NCBI RefSeq assembly: GCF_000316115.1 | Contig: NZ_JH993797.1 | Location: 1,908,486 to 1,972,485 of the forward strand | DNA from: Leptolyngbya sp. PCC 7375 | Lineage (GTDB): Bacteria > Cyanobacteriota > Cyanobacteriia > Phormidesmidales > Phormidesmidaceae | Length of the DNA: 64,000 nt | Direction of reading: 5' to 3' | Notes under the pieces: model-generated | Database searches by the model: none | Seen by the model: the letters and a program-made list of their open reading frames with translations, nothing else | What the model was told of the DNA's origin: nothing | Translations under genes and position numbers: made by a program | Shown here: piece after piece, positions 1 through 7,494 of the stretch | Layout of the letters: every line of letters begins with the position of its first letter | Numbering within the stretch: position 1 is the stretch's first letter

Positions 1-1
1 T

Positions 2-616
2 CACTTCAGACCAGCAACCGGCTGCTGGTCGTATGTTGGCATGCAGGGTGGTAAGCAGGACATCGGCCTCGCAAACGGTTGCAGCACGGGTAATACCATC
101 CATGAGATCGGACATGCTATTGGTCTGTGGCACGAACAGAGCCGTGAGGACCGCGACTCGTTCGTAACCATTAGATACGAAAACATACAGGACGGAAGGG
201 AGAGCAACTTCAACCAACACATCTCCGATGGTGATGATATTGGTGCCTATGACTACGGCTCGATCATGCATTACGGGAAGTACGCCTTCTCAAAAAATGG
301 CCTACCAACCATTGAACCCAAGCAGTCGGGCGTAACGATTGGGCAACGTACTGGCCTTAGTGTTGGTGATATTGCTGCCGCACACTCAATCTACACAACC
401 TGGTATAACAATCGCCGCGTTTATCAAACATTCGCGTCGACGGGGCGTGAGAATGCGTGGGCCAATATCGAAGGTCTGGGATGGCGAAAAATCGCACCCG
501 AATCACGCGATGGCGTCACAAATATGTTTGTGGCATTCTGCGAGGCAGTAGCCAACAACAAACGTGTGAACGCCTACGCTAATGGATCGACCGTAGGGAT
601 TATGTATTTGGTGTGA
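2..616 (+). CDS. Astacin-family (M12A) zinc metallopeptidase, 3' part
   Basis: The gene is cut by the window start; the frame is open from base 2. It encodes the catalytic half of an astacin peptidase. HEIGHAIGLWHEQSR is the zinc motif HExxHxxGxxHE with the catalytic Glu, and SIMHYGKYAF is the Met-turn with its Tyr ligand. GCWSYVG and QDIGL upstream match the usual astacin core. After the peptidase, from about base 397, comes a roughly 70-residue C-terminal domain (YQTFAS, NAWANIEGLGW, DGVTN, VNAYANG) that closely resembles the whole next gene. Family members are normally secreted; the signal peptide, if any, lies outside the window. The peptidase call is secure; the role of the C-terminal domain is unknown. 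Confidence 0.92.
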   Translation, partial: HFRPATGCWSYVGMQGGKQDIGLANGCSTGNTIHEIGHAIGLWHEQSREDRDSFVTIRYENIQDGRESNFNQHISDGDDIGAYDYGSIMHYGKYAFSKNGLPTIEPKQSGVTIGQRTGLSVGDIAAAHSIYTTWYNNRRVYQTFASTGRENAWANIEGLGWRKIAPESRDGVTNMFVAFCEAVANNKRVNAYANGSTVGIMYLV

Positions 617-681
617 CTTTGACACCTAGTTCATTGATTATTCTATTTCAGCTAATTACCCTTAACAAGGAGTATTAAGTC

Positions 682-900
682 ATGTGGCACAACAATAAGG
701 CTGTATTACAGACATTTGCATCGAACAATTCGCAGAATGCATGGGCTAACATTGAAAGTCTAGGTTGGAAGAAGATCAAGCCGGACGATTCCGATGGAGT
801 GACTAATGTATTTGTCCAGATGAACGCTGCCAAGGCAAACAATCGAAAGGTGAGTGTTCACTTGGACGGCGACCAAATTAACATTGCCTACCTGAACTAG
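682..900 (+). CDS. Small protein, stand-alone copy of the astacin C-terminal domain
   Basis: A 72-residue protein preceded by AAGGAG 8 bases before its ATG. It aligns almost end to end with the last 70 residues of the upstream astacin gene: QTFAS, NAWANIE.LGW, DGVTNVFV and the final ..IAYLN versus ..GIMYLV. It has no signal peptide and no catalytic motif. It lies 65 bp after the peptidase on the same strand, so co-transcription is likely. The domain could be a lectin-like or binding module, or a decoy/inhibitor or targeting partner for the peptidase; the sequence does not decide. I do not recognise a named family. Confidence 0.7.
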   Translation: MWHNNKAVLQTFASNNSQNAWANIESLGWKKIKPDDSDGVTNVFVQMNAAKANNRKVSVHLDGDQINIAYLN

Positions 901-918
901 TGTTTCGAGGAAAGAACA

Positions 919-1386
919 GTGACAAACCACTCAGAAGTACCTATGCCAGAAGGATTGGGTGCTGAGATCTCTGGAGTAGCAGCAGACACCGCCGACAGTG
1001 GGCTCCCGCGCCCGTTGTCGGCCATACAAGACGAGAACAAGACGGGAGACAACGCCCTTCCCACTCCTATGGACTCACTGTCGAGTGATGAAGCCACGCT
1101 AGGTGTCGGTGCGAGTCGCTCACCCAGTCCATTGGATTTCATCACTGACAGCATAGCTGACAGCGATAGTAAGCGAACTCTACCAGCGCCAATGGACTTC
1201 GCTGCAGGGGTCACTTCGGACGTAGTCGCCGCAGCGACCCAGATTCCAAGCCCAAGCCCCGAACATACCCGCGACTACGCGGCGAAAGATCCAAAAGTGG
1301 CTGGGCTTCCTACACCAATGGACTTCGCTGCTGAAGCAACGTCTGAAACGGTGGAAGCGTCCCCTACACCTCACGATGAACACTAA
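919..1386 (+). CDS. Acidic PxP-repeat protein (155 aa)
   Basis: The start is GTG, with GAGGAAAG 6-13 bases upstream. The protein is low-complexity, acidic and Ala/Ser/Thr/Asp-rich, with no cysteine, signal peptide or membrane segment. Eight PxP motifs (residues 8, 30, 48, 69, 89, 110, 131, 149) recur every 18-22 residues. The fullest forms read LPTPMD, SPSPLDF, LPAPMDFAA and LPTPMDFAA. Its stop overlaps the next gene by 11 bases, so the two are translationally coupled, and it sits 18 bp after the small domain protein. No family is recognised. It could be a disordered scaffold, a multi-repeat substrate of the neighbouring peptidase, or a repeat peptide precursor; all of these are guesses. Confidence 0.65.
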   Translation: MTNHSEVPMPEGLGAEISGVAADTADSGLPRPLSAIQDENKTGDNALPTPMDSLSSDEATLGVGASRSPSPLDFITDSIADSDSKRTLPAPMDFAAGVTSDVVAAATQIPSPSPEHTRDYAAKDPKVAGLPTPMDFAAEATSETVEASPTPHDEH

Positions 1387-1738
1387 ATCTGATTACCGAG
1401 TTCAGGGCACGATCATTGTTGAGGGACAACATGCAGAGATGTCCATTGCACGGCTCTACATACGCCTGATTGATACGAGTCGTGCCGATGCATCGGCAAT
1501 AACAATCGAGTGCCAAGAGACAGCCAACTTATGGCTGGTGCCTGGCACTCGCATTCCCTTTGACTTGCAATTAACGGCCGACCTCGACCCACGAACGCGG
1601 GTCGAGGTGGCTGTGCATGCAGATAAAGAGGGAACCGGTGGCGTGTCAAAAGGAGACTTCATCAACATGGTCAGTATCCCAGTTCCACCCACACAGTCAA
1701 GCACCGGGGTGGTTGTTCCCATTCGCCAGGTGCCATGA
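1376..1738 (+). CDS. YbaY/YscW-like beta-sandwich protein
   Basis: A 120-residue protein starting inside the preceding gene (11-base overlap). The pattern (V.GTI near the N-terminus, LYIRLIDTSRADA, IPFDLQL, RTRVEVAVHAD, GDFINMVSIPV) is that of the YbaY/YscW family (PF09619). That family includes E. coli lipoprotein YbaY and the type III pilotin/chaperone YscW. Unlike YbaY this copy has no signal peptide or lipobox, so it is probably cytoplasmic or exported with a partner. It is the last gene of the astacin cassette. The family call is moderately sure from the motif pattern; the function is unknown. Confidence 0.6.
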   Translation: MNTKSDYRVQGTIIVEGQHAEMSIARLYIRLIDTSRADASAITIECQETANLWLVPGTRIPFDLQLTADLDPRTRVEVAVHADKEGTGGVSKGDFINMVSIPVPPTQSSTGVVVPIRQVP

Positions 1739-2071
1739 GGTGTACGAGCGTACCTAAGTGTCAAGACTTGGGACGTAGTCTTCACTTTCAGCTGGTTGCG
1801 GGCTTTGCCCCTGCGTGAATTTGTCTGGCAGTCCCTAGATAATGTGATTCCGTCGACTCAAACTAGAGATCCAACAATCATAGATCTTCGTTCCCCCATC
1901 ATGTTATTGGAAAGGATGTGATGGCGAAAGAGTTGAGCTTCGTGGCCAAATGCTCTCATACCGCTCAACTTTACCGTTCGGTGTCTGTGTAGATTAAGAT
2001 TCATCGAACCAGAAACTACATCTGAAAAATATGTGAAATGCCCAGTTTTTGTATATTCCAAATGGTGAAAT
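1739..2071. other. Intergenic region, no gene seen
   Basis: About 330 bases between the astacin cassette and the lipoprotein gene. No convincing reading frame, tRNA or strong hairpin was seen. The region just before 2072 is A+T-rich and could hold the lipoprotein promoter. Confidence 0.4.
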
Positions 2072-2419
2072 ATGTTTCGCACCATAGTTTCTTTAACAGC
2101 TCTGACTTTTTTAACTGCTTGCGTCCAAAGCTCCTCATATAAAGATACAAACCAGCCACCACTCCAGACTGATTTTTTGACAGTCAGGGTCGAACCTGAA
2201 ATGGTTGACTGTGTTGGTCTTGTCCCCATGAAATGCCTTGTTGTTGATGGGGAGTATTTTTACGATGATATAGATGGTTTTGAGTTTGAAGCCGGTAATT
2301 CATATATTCTAGAAATAGAGCGTGTACAGATATATACAGATGAGACAGTTCCAGCTGATGCAAGTCTGTACAGCTATAAACTGATCAACATTCTAGAAAA
2401 GCAGCCTCAAGCTGAATAG
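2072..2419 (+). CDS. DUF4377-type lipoprotein
   Basis: A 115-residue protein with a lipoprotein signal: a short basic/hydrophobic start and the lipobox LTAC, so Cys17 would be lipidated. The mature part has the pattern seen in DUF4377 proteins (heat-shock HslJ-associated lipoproteins): V.....DC.G..PM.CL.V followed by a DGFEFE.GN.Y.LE turn. Two cysteines in DCVGLVPMKC may form a disulfide. It stands alone, with a 330 bp gap upstream and a repeat-rich gap downstream. Function is unknown; it is probably anchored in the inner or outer membrane facing the periplasm. Confidence 0.65.
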   Translation: MFRTIVSLTALTFLTACVQSSSYKDTNQPPLQTDFLTVRVEPEMVDCVGLVPMKCLVVDGEYFYDDIDGFEFEAGNSYILEIERVQIYTDETVPADASLYSYKLINILEKQPQAE

Positions 2420-2671
2420 TTTTTATTTATGCAACTTCGTGATGACTAACCGTAGCTTTTCATCATGCCGCCATTGCTCCGGTGATATGGGTAACCGTAT
2501 CCAAAAATCAACCTGTGCTGAGCAGCTTAGTAGGCAATGCTGAACTGTTGCCCAGCACTAATTGACTAAGATGCCTGCTGAGTTTGAATCATGAACAGAT
2601 TACGCACCGTTCTATTCACGAAATTCAGATTTATTTTCCTCCCAGGACATAATATATATTAGCGCTTTATC

Positions 2672-2723
2672 CTCGCTCCCAGGCAGAACCTCACGCTCGC
2701 TGGTCCAGGCAGAGCCTGGGACC
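2672..2723. repeat. REP-like hairpin next to a RAYT remnant
   Basis: Contains a half copy (CTCCCAGGCAGAACC) followed by an inverted repeat (GGTCC-AGGC / GCCT-GGGACC, 3-base loop, one bulge) at 2702-2723. Elements of this type are mobilised by RAYT transposases, and a RAYT 3' fragment starts 14 bases further on. It may also act as a transcript-end hairpin. Confidence 0.6.
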
Positions 2724-2736
2724 TAGGTGGTGGGAG

Positions 2737-2985
2737 CTAGACGGGAGTGATCGGTAACAATCCAGGTTCTCCCAAATAATTCCGATAGCTTGAATAACGC
2801 CAGTGGGCTGGATTATCCACATATCCACGTTTCACCGGGTTGTTATGAATATAATTCAGCTTCTGTTGCAACATTTCATCCGAACAAATCCTCTTTGGAT
2901 GAAACCCCTCCTGCCACATCTGATAACGCTGCCCCGTCTTATGAGACAACTTGATAGAGTGCCAAGCCTCTGGCTTGGTCACCAA
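2737..2985 (-). pseudogene. REP-associated tyrosine transposase (RAYT, IS200-like), C-terminal fragment
   Basis: Only about 82 codons of a normally 150-200 residue single-strand transposase remain. The conserved C-terminal signature is clear: FHPKRI, DEMLQQKLNYIHNNPVKRGYV and HWRYSSYRNYLGE. The N-terminal part with the HUH motif is missing; upstream of the apparent ATG the frame runs into unrelated sequence before the aspartyl protease gene. The protein cannot be active. The associated REP hairpin lies just past its 3' end, as is usual for RAYT loci. Confidence 0.75.
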
Positions 2986-3004
2986 GTAAGCCAGGTAAGC
3001 TGTC

Positions 3005-3424
3005 TTAAAGTACTGTCATGTAAGTCTCTTTGCCTGTGACTGGTAAATGTCGTAATCGCTGATTTTGTAAATCTGGCTCTAAGCCTAAATCTTCCAGTGG
3101 TATCAGTCCCAATAAAGGCGTTTGCCCAGCAGGTAGCTCTACACAGTCATAACGACCTTCTCGTCCTTCAACAGTCAGCTTGAGACCTTCATAAACATTA
3201 ACCGTCTGTGGTCCTGTTGCAGTTTGAGCGTCGATAGTGCCTGTTAACTTAAGCCCCAATTTTTGAATAACCTCAGTAGGTAGACAAAGGCGAGTAGCAC
3301 CAGTATCCACAAGAGCGTTATCCACCGTTATCGAAAGAACCTGAGCAGCTGGAATAAAGCCTCGTTCCGCTAAAACCTGATCAACCCAATTGATCAGATT
3401 TAAAGTAACGACGACTTTACCCAT
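3005..3424 (-). CDS. Retropepsin-like aspartyl protease family protein
   Basis: About 139 residues from the ATG at 3422-3424 (MGKVVVTLNL). An in-frame ATG at 3463 would add 13 unlikely residues. ALVDTGATRLCLP is the D-T/S-G active-site motif of clan AA proteases, and PLLGLIPLEDLGLEPD is the second conserved loop. Such stand-alone single-domain retropepsins occur in cyanobacteria and would act as homodimers. Its 3' end is 20 bases from the RAYT remnant. The family is likely; whether it is an active peptidase and what it cuts are unknown. Confidence 0.7.
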   Translation of the reverse strand: MGKVVVTLNLINWVDQVLAERGFIPAAQVLSITVDNALVDTGATRLCLPTEVIQKLGLKLTGTIDAQTATGPQTVNVYEGLKLTVEGREGRYDCVELPAGQTPLLGLIPLEDLGLEPDLQNQRLRHLPVTGKETYMTVL

Positions 3425-3738
3425 AATGTTGTTGGACGTTGGTTGCCTATCCATCATTCCCACAAGTCAAACAGGTTGCGCCATAGCCGTACTCTCCCCA
3501 ATTATAATGCCAACCCATAAACCCAACCCAGTTCTCTCCACAAGAGCCTCGTATAGTCCTGTGCTGGGTAAAAAAGAAAAATCACCCCAGCATTTCACGG
3601 CATCCAACCTGGAAACCAGGATCTAGAACTGAAGATCTGAAAGCGTTTGTATTGATATATTGCCAATTGATTTGACTCATAGTCTTAATCTGGGCCAAAT
3701 AGATACGTTAGATACAGGTAAATACCTGCCAATCATCT

Positions 3739-3766
3739 GTAGGGGCGCACAGCTGTGCGCCCCTAC
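3739..3766. repeat. 28-bp perfect palindrome (GTAGGGGCGCA...TGCGCCCCTAC)
   Basis: A perfect inverted repeat centred on CAGCTG. A second copy of the same family lies at 4782-4806 (GGGCGCATGGCCATGCGCCC then CTAC), on the other side of the haem-sensor gene. It is a dispersed cyanobacterial palindromic repeat. Its position inside the longest upstream frame argues that the sensor gene starts downstream of it. Confidence 0.75.
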
Positions 3767-3800
3767 AGCCAACCTCACACAACCTCTTCTGCTTGGAGTT

Positions 3801-4730
3801 ATGTTGACGCTTTCGAAAATGAAACTTGGCCAAAAGTTTACGCTGATGCTCATGGTCGTCTTTATAGGCGGCATTCTGATGAGTGGCATTGCCTTATCAA
3901 GCTTACTCAATCACACTGCCCAAGCAGAGCTCACCAACAAAGCACTGATGCTGATGGAAACCATGAACTCTGTGCGTCAGTACACCGTTGATGAGGTACG
4001 ACCAGAACTGGCAGAACGTAGCGAAGCTCAATTTTTGCCAGAAACTGTGCCCAGTTACTCGGCCCATAGAGTATTCGAAACGCTGCAAACAAGCCCAGAC
4101 TATAAAGATTTTTTCTATAAAGAAGCTGTCTTAAATCCCACTAATATTAAAGACAAAGCGGATGAGTTTGAAGCATCACTGGTCAGCTCATTTGATCGGC
4201 CTGACAGTCGCGAAGAATTACACGGTTTTAGAAAGACACCGGGCGGCAGACTGTTCTACATCGCTCGACCGATTCAAATTAAGCAGGAGGCTTGCTTATC
4301 ATGCCATAGCACTCCAGATCAGGCCCCTAAGAGCATGATTGAGAAATATGGCAGCGAAAATGGGTTTGGCTGGCAGCTGGACGAAATCATCGGCACCCAG
4401 ATTATCTCGGTACCTGCAAAAACTATATTGAGAACGGCGAATAAGTCATTGTTTATTACCCTGGCAGTTTTTACTGGGGTATTTGCGATCGCAATCCTCC
4501 TCGTCAACCTCTGGCTCAAGCGCTACGTCGTCCGCCCCATCAACCGCATGGCCACTACAGCAGAAGCCGTCAGTACCGGTGATACCAAAGCCGAATTTAT
4601 CAAATGGTCTGACGATGAAGTTGGCAACCTCACCGACTCCTTTAACCGTATGCGCCTCAGCCTACAAATGGCCATGCAACGGTTAGAGCGTCACCGTCGT
4701 AATCGCAAAGGCAGCCAGGGGACTGGTTAA
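3801..4730 (+). CDS. Tll0287-like (DUF3365) haem-binding sensor protein with HAMP domain
   Basis: About 309 residues from ATG 3801; ATG 3819 (MKLGQKF) is a good alternative. The longer frame to 3660 passes through a repeat and is unlikely. The order is: N-terminal membrane segment (TLMLMVVFIGGILMSG), extracytoplasmic DUF3365/Tll0287-like domain with RQYTVDEVRP and the haem c motif CLSCH (QEACLSCHSTP), second membrane segment (SLFITLAVFTGVFAIAILLVNLWL), then a HAMP domain (VVRPINRMATTAEAVSTGD). Such N-terminal sensors usually feed a kinase or cyclase; here the protein ends just after HAMP. It may have lost its output domain or signal through a partner. The cyclase-kinase gene downstream lies on the opposite strand, so any link is speculative. 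Confidence 0.82.
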   Translation: MLTLSKMKLGQKFTLMLMVVFIGGILMSGIALSSLLNHTAQAELTNKALMLMETMNSVRQYTVDEVRPELAERSEAQFLPETVPSYSAHRVFETLQTSPDYKDFFYKEAVLNPTNIKDKADEFEASLVSSFDRPDSREELHGFRKTPGGRLFYIARPIQIKQEACLSCHSTPDQAPKSMIEKYGSENGFGWQLDEIIGTQIISVPAKTILRTANKSLFITLAVFTGVFAIAILLVNLWLKRYVVRPINRMATTAEAVSTGDTKAEFIKWSDDEVGNLTDSFNRMRLSLQMAMQRLERHRRNRKGSQGTG

Positions 4731-4781
4731 GGGCATCCGATATCGCAGGGCAACTAACTGACGATGGGCCTATATCCCAGA

Positions 4782-4806
4782 GGGCGCATGGCCATGCGCC
4801 CCTACG
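4782..4806. repeat. Second copy of the palindromic repeat
   Basis: GGGCGCATGGCCATGCGCCC followed by CTAC. It is the same family as the palindrome at 3739-3766, with a different centre (CATGGCCATG instead of CACAGCTGTG). It lies between the 3' ends of two convergent genes and could serve as a bidirectional transcript-end structure. Confidence 0.7.
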
Positions 4807-4817
4807 GGGGAATCTTC

Positions 4818-6896
4818 TCACGTTGACTTCACGCTAATCTCGCTGCGTAACTCCAATCGAAACTCCTGAGCTTTCTCTCCATCAGGAATTTCTCTGGCTA
4901 GTCGATCAACAAAAGCAGGCGGATTCAAGTTGGGATAATCCACTAACGTATCTTCCACAATCATACTGGCCATCGGCCCAATACATTGAGCCAGGGCCTG
5001 ACGGCAACGGTCGATAAAGGCAAGATCTAAGGTTTGCTGACGTTGTTGAATTACCGTACTGATCTCCGGCATGGTGTCACTTGATGCCAGAGCTTCGTCA
5101 GGAATACAAATGTGACTTAAAAAGACCGTAGCCTGGTCAGCATCAGATATTTGCCCGACAAGAATATCAACAATCTCCTGGGGCGTAGCGTTCGGGTTAT
5201 CTTCCAGCGTTTCTTCGATCACCATGTCGGCAATGGGACCAATGCAGCGACTCAGCTCGTCGCGACACTGGGCAATAAAGGATGGGTCTGGCTGAGAACT
5301 CCGGTCAAGTTGCTCAGATAGCTCTACCGGCACAGCAACCGCTGGCTTCGGATTCAGCGTTTTACTAAAGTTGACAGGCAATAAAGGAGCCAACTGCTCA
5401 AATACCGCTTGGGCAGACTGAAATCTATCCTGGGGCTGCTGTCGGGTCATTGTCGCTAAAACGTCCCCCAGCAGCGGGCTAATTTCTGCATGGGGCCGCC
5501 AGTCCATATCCAGCGTATGGGCATCCATCAGATCGCGAGGATGTTTTCCGGTCAGTAGCACCAGTGCCGTCACTCCCAACGCATACAAATCACTGGAGGG
5601 AGTACATTTTCCAAACATCTGCTCCGGTGGAGAATAGCCAAATTTACCCACAGCGGTGACAGCTTTTTGTAGATTTTCGTTCTGGGTAGGGCTTTCTGAC
5701 AATGAGTCAGACATGGTGTTGTTGACTAGGCCAAAGTCAATCAAAATAGGTAGATTGCGATCTCGAGAATACATCACATTCTCAGGTGAAATATCGCGGT
5801 GCATAATATTGAGACTGTGCAGATAGTCCAATACCCGCAGCATATGGGCCAGCCAGAAGACAACTTCACCTTCAGTAAACAGCTTGGACTGTTTCTTACG
5901 CCGTTGCAACAGCTTTAGATAGGTGACCCCATCAATATATTCCTGGACGATAAACAGTCGCTTAGCCTGGGTAAAACAGGCCATAAACTTAGGAATTTGC
6001 GGATGATCGATGCTATGGAGGGTTTTGGCCTCCCGTTGAAATAACTCAATCGCTTTTTGCAAAAATTTGCCCTGTTTCTGCACCGGGCGCAATTCTTTGA
6101 GCACACACAGTTCGCCAAACCGCTGGGTATCTTCCACCAGGTAAGAGAAACCAAACCCCCCTTGCCCCAGCATGCGCTTGATCGTGTATCGCCCCCCAAT
6201 TTTAGTGCCTTCTGTCAGGACGGGCGTTTTTTTTGCCGTCTGTTTAGACGCCGTCTGTTTAGATGCCGTCTGTTTAGACGCCGACCGCTTAGACTCTTGA
6301 TGGGTCCAATGTTTTGTCTTATCAGGATCGAGAACAGACTTGGCTGCCGCCGCCGTATCGATACCTGCCACATTAATATGGTAAACCGTAATCGGCTCTT
6401 TAATATTTTTGAGTTTGAGCGGCCCAGCAAACTCTGCATCCAGCGACAGGCGTACTTTAACCAGATCGTAAATCAGTTTAGATAAGCAGATACCACCGGG
6501 TTGAGCCTGAGTTTGTAGGCGAGCAGCAATATTCACGCTGTTGCCCATCACGTCTGAATTGTTAAAGAAGACGTCTCCCATATGAATACCAATGCGATGG
6601 GAAAGGTTATCGGTCTGCTTCTCTTGAGCGTAAAAAGCTTTTTGGATTGCGATCGCACAGCTCACCGCCTGCACTGCGCTAACAAAATACATCAACAAGC
6701 CATCGCCAGTAGATTTGAGAACCTGGCCCTCAAATTCTGTGCATTGCTCTGCCATCAACGCTAAGTCGCGTTGAATCAGCTGTAATGTATTTTCCTCATC
6801 AACTGACATGCGGGCACTAAAGCCAACCGCATCAGTAACAACAATAGCGGCTAGTGCACGCTGTCCTCGGCTAGGAGTGGGAAGATCGCTGGACAT
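4818..6896 (-). CDS. Class III nucleotide cyclase fused to a Ser/Thr protein kinase
   Basis: 692 residues. The N-terminal class III cyclase domain (about 12-170) has both metal Asp (VVTDAVGF, STGDGLL), an adenine-type Lys (VLKSTGDG) and the transition-state pair in NIAARLQ. A linker follows with three near-perfect 15-bp repeats encoding ASKQT. The Hanks-type kinase (about 232-505) has GQGGFGFSYLV, VLKEL, HRDISPENV (about 366) and IDFGLVN, so it looks active although the usual HRDLKPEN is HRDISPEN. The C-terminus is a duplicated module of about 60 residues (CR.EL..CIGP.A.M..E.TL.D.P). No membrane segment is visible; it is probably cytoplasmic. It would couple cyclic nucleotide synthesis with phosphorylation. 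Confidence 0.9.
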   Translation of the reverse strand: MSSDLPTPSRGQRALAAIVVTDAVGFSARMSVDEENTLQLIQRDLALMAEQCTEFEGQVLKSTGDGLLMYFVSAVQAVSCAIAIQKAFYAQEKQTDNLSHRIGIHMGDVFFNNSDVMGNSVNIAARLQTQAQPGGICLSKLIYDLVKVRLSLDAEFAGPLKLKNIKEPITVYHINVAGIDTAAAAKSVLDPDKTKHWTHQESKRSASKQTASKQTASKQTAKKTPVLTEGTKIGGRYTIKRMLGQGGFGFSYLVEDTQRFGELCVLKELRPVQKQGKFLQKAIELFQREAKTLHSIDHPQIPKFMACFTQAKRLFIVQEYIDGVTYLKLLQRRKKQSKLFTEGEVVFWLAHMLRVLDYLHSLNIMHRDISPENVMYSRDRNLPILIDFGLVNNTMSDSLSESPTQNENLQKAVTAVGKFGYSPPEQMFGKCTPSSDLYALGVTALVLLTGKHPRDLMDAHTLDMDWRPHAEISPLLGDVLATMTRQQPQDRFQSAQAVFEQLAPLLPVNFSKTLNPKPAVAVPVELSEQLDRSSQPDPSFIAQCRDELSRCIGPIADMVIEETLEDNPNATPQEIVDILVGQISDADQATVFLSHICIPDEALASSDTMPEISTVIQQRQQTLDLAFIDRCRQALAQCIGPMASMIVEDTLVDYPNLNPPAFVDRLAREIPDGEKAQEFRLELRSEISVKST
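6235..6290. repeat. In-frame tandem 15-bp repeat
   Basis: GCCGTCTGTTTAGAC repeats three times with one or two changes inside the cyclase-kinase gene and encodes (ASKQT)3 between the cyclase and kinase domains. Copy number could vary by slippage and change linker length. Confidence 0.75.
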
Positions 6897-7302
6897 GGAC
6901 GTAAGGGCGTTATAAAAACGTCACATTCTTGAACAACTGAAATCAATGGTTTGTGCATTGTCTAAGGATTCTACACAGATGACATTAAACAAAAATGAAT
7001 TGCCTAATGCCATGGAACATCACAACTCCATAACCTTCACCAAAAGGCCAAGTATTTTCTGATGAAATCCTCTGTGACGCCTCAGAAACCGTACATCCAT
7101 ACGAGAAATCAACTAGCAAAATTGATTCCATGTCTACACTTTCAAATTTTTACGGTCTGGTCAGTAAAAGCCGCAACTTCAATCACAAAGCTTAATCCCA
7201 CAGAGCTGCTTAGTCGGCGCAACTTTATAGTCACGGACATTCATCCACTATTAGTACTGTGTGGCGTAAGCTTACTCATTAGTGAGGGGGATGGGGGATG
7301 CA
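6897..7302. other. Intergenic region upstream of the cyclase-kinase gene
   Basis: About 400 bases. A 90-codon frame exists at 7062-7334, but it has no family resemblance, odd composition and no clear ribosome site, so I do not call it a gene. The region holds the promoter of the minus-strand kinase gene. Confidence 0.35.
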
Positions 7303-7407
7303 ATGGTCGCTACATTTCTGCCATCAAGCGCTAGTAACTGGTGTCTGATTCCTGACTTCCGATCTAAATCAGAGTTAGCCGCCTACATTGATGCCCATTT
7401 AACTTAG
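7303..7407 (+). pseudogene. Possible 3' remnant of an IS630-type transposase
   Basis: A 34-codon frame ends ...IPDFRSKSELAAYIDAHL before its stop. The spacing of F.P, W, DFRS..EL and AYIDAH is reminiscent of the C-terminus of IS630-family transposases (SWLNQ...DF.S..EL...I..FI..YN), heavily decayed. No terminal repeats were seen. This is a tentative call made by eye. Confidence 0.3.
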
Positions 7408-7494
7408 ACAAGGTTTAGCGATAGCATCTAAAGATTGACGTTTTTTAATTGACCCACTTTAGTGCAAACAGCAACCCCAAAGGGCATACCACAT

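Noticed and set aside
3660..3800. N-terminal extension of the haem-sensor gene to 3660
   Set aside because: The extra 47 codons run through a dispersed palindrome and do not resemble any sensor protein; the membrane segment begins after ATG 3801 or 3819.
7062..7334. 90-codon frame on the plus strand upstream of dapD
   Set aside because: Odd composition, no recognisable motif or ribosome site, and it overlaps a likely transposase remnant in another frame.
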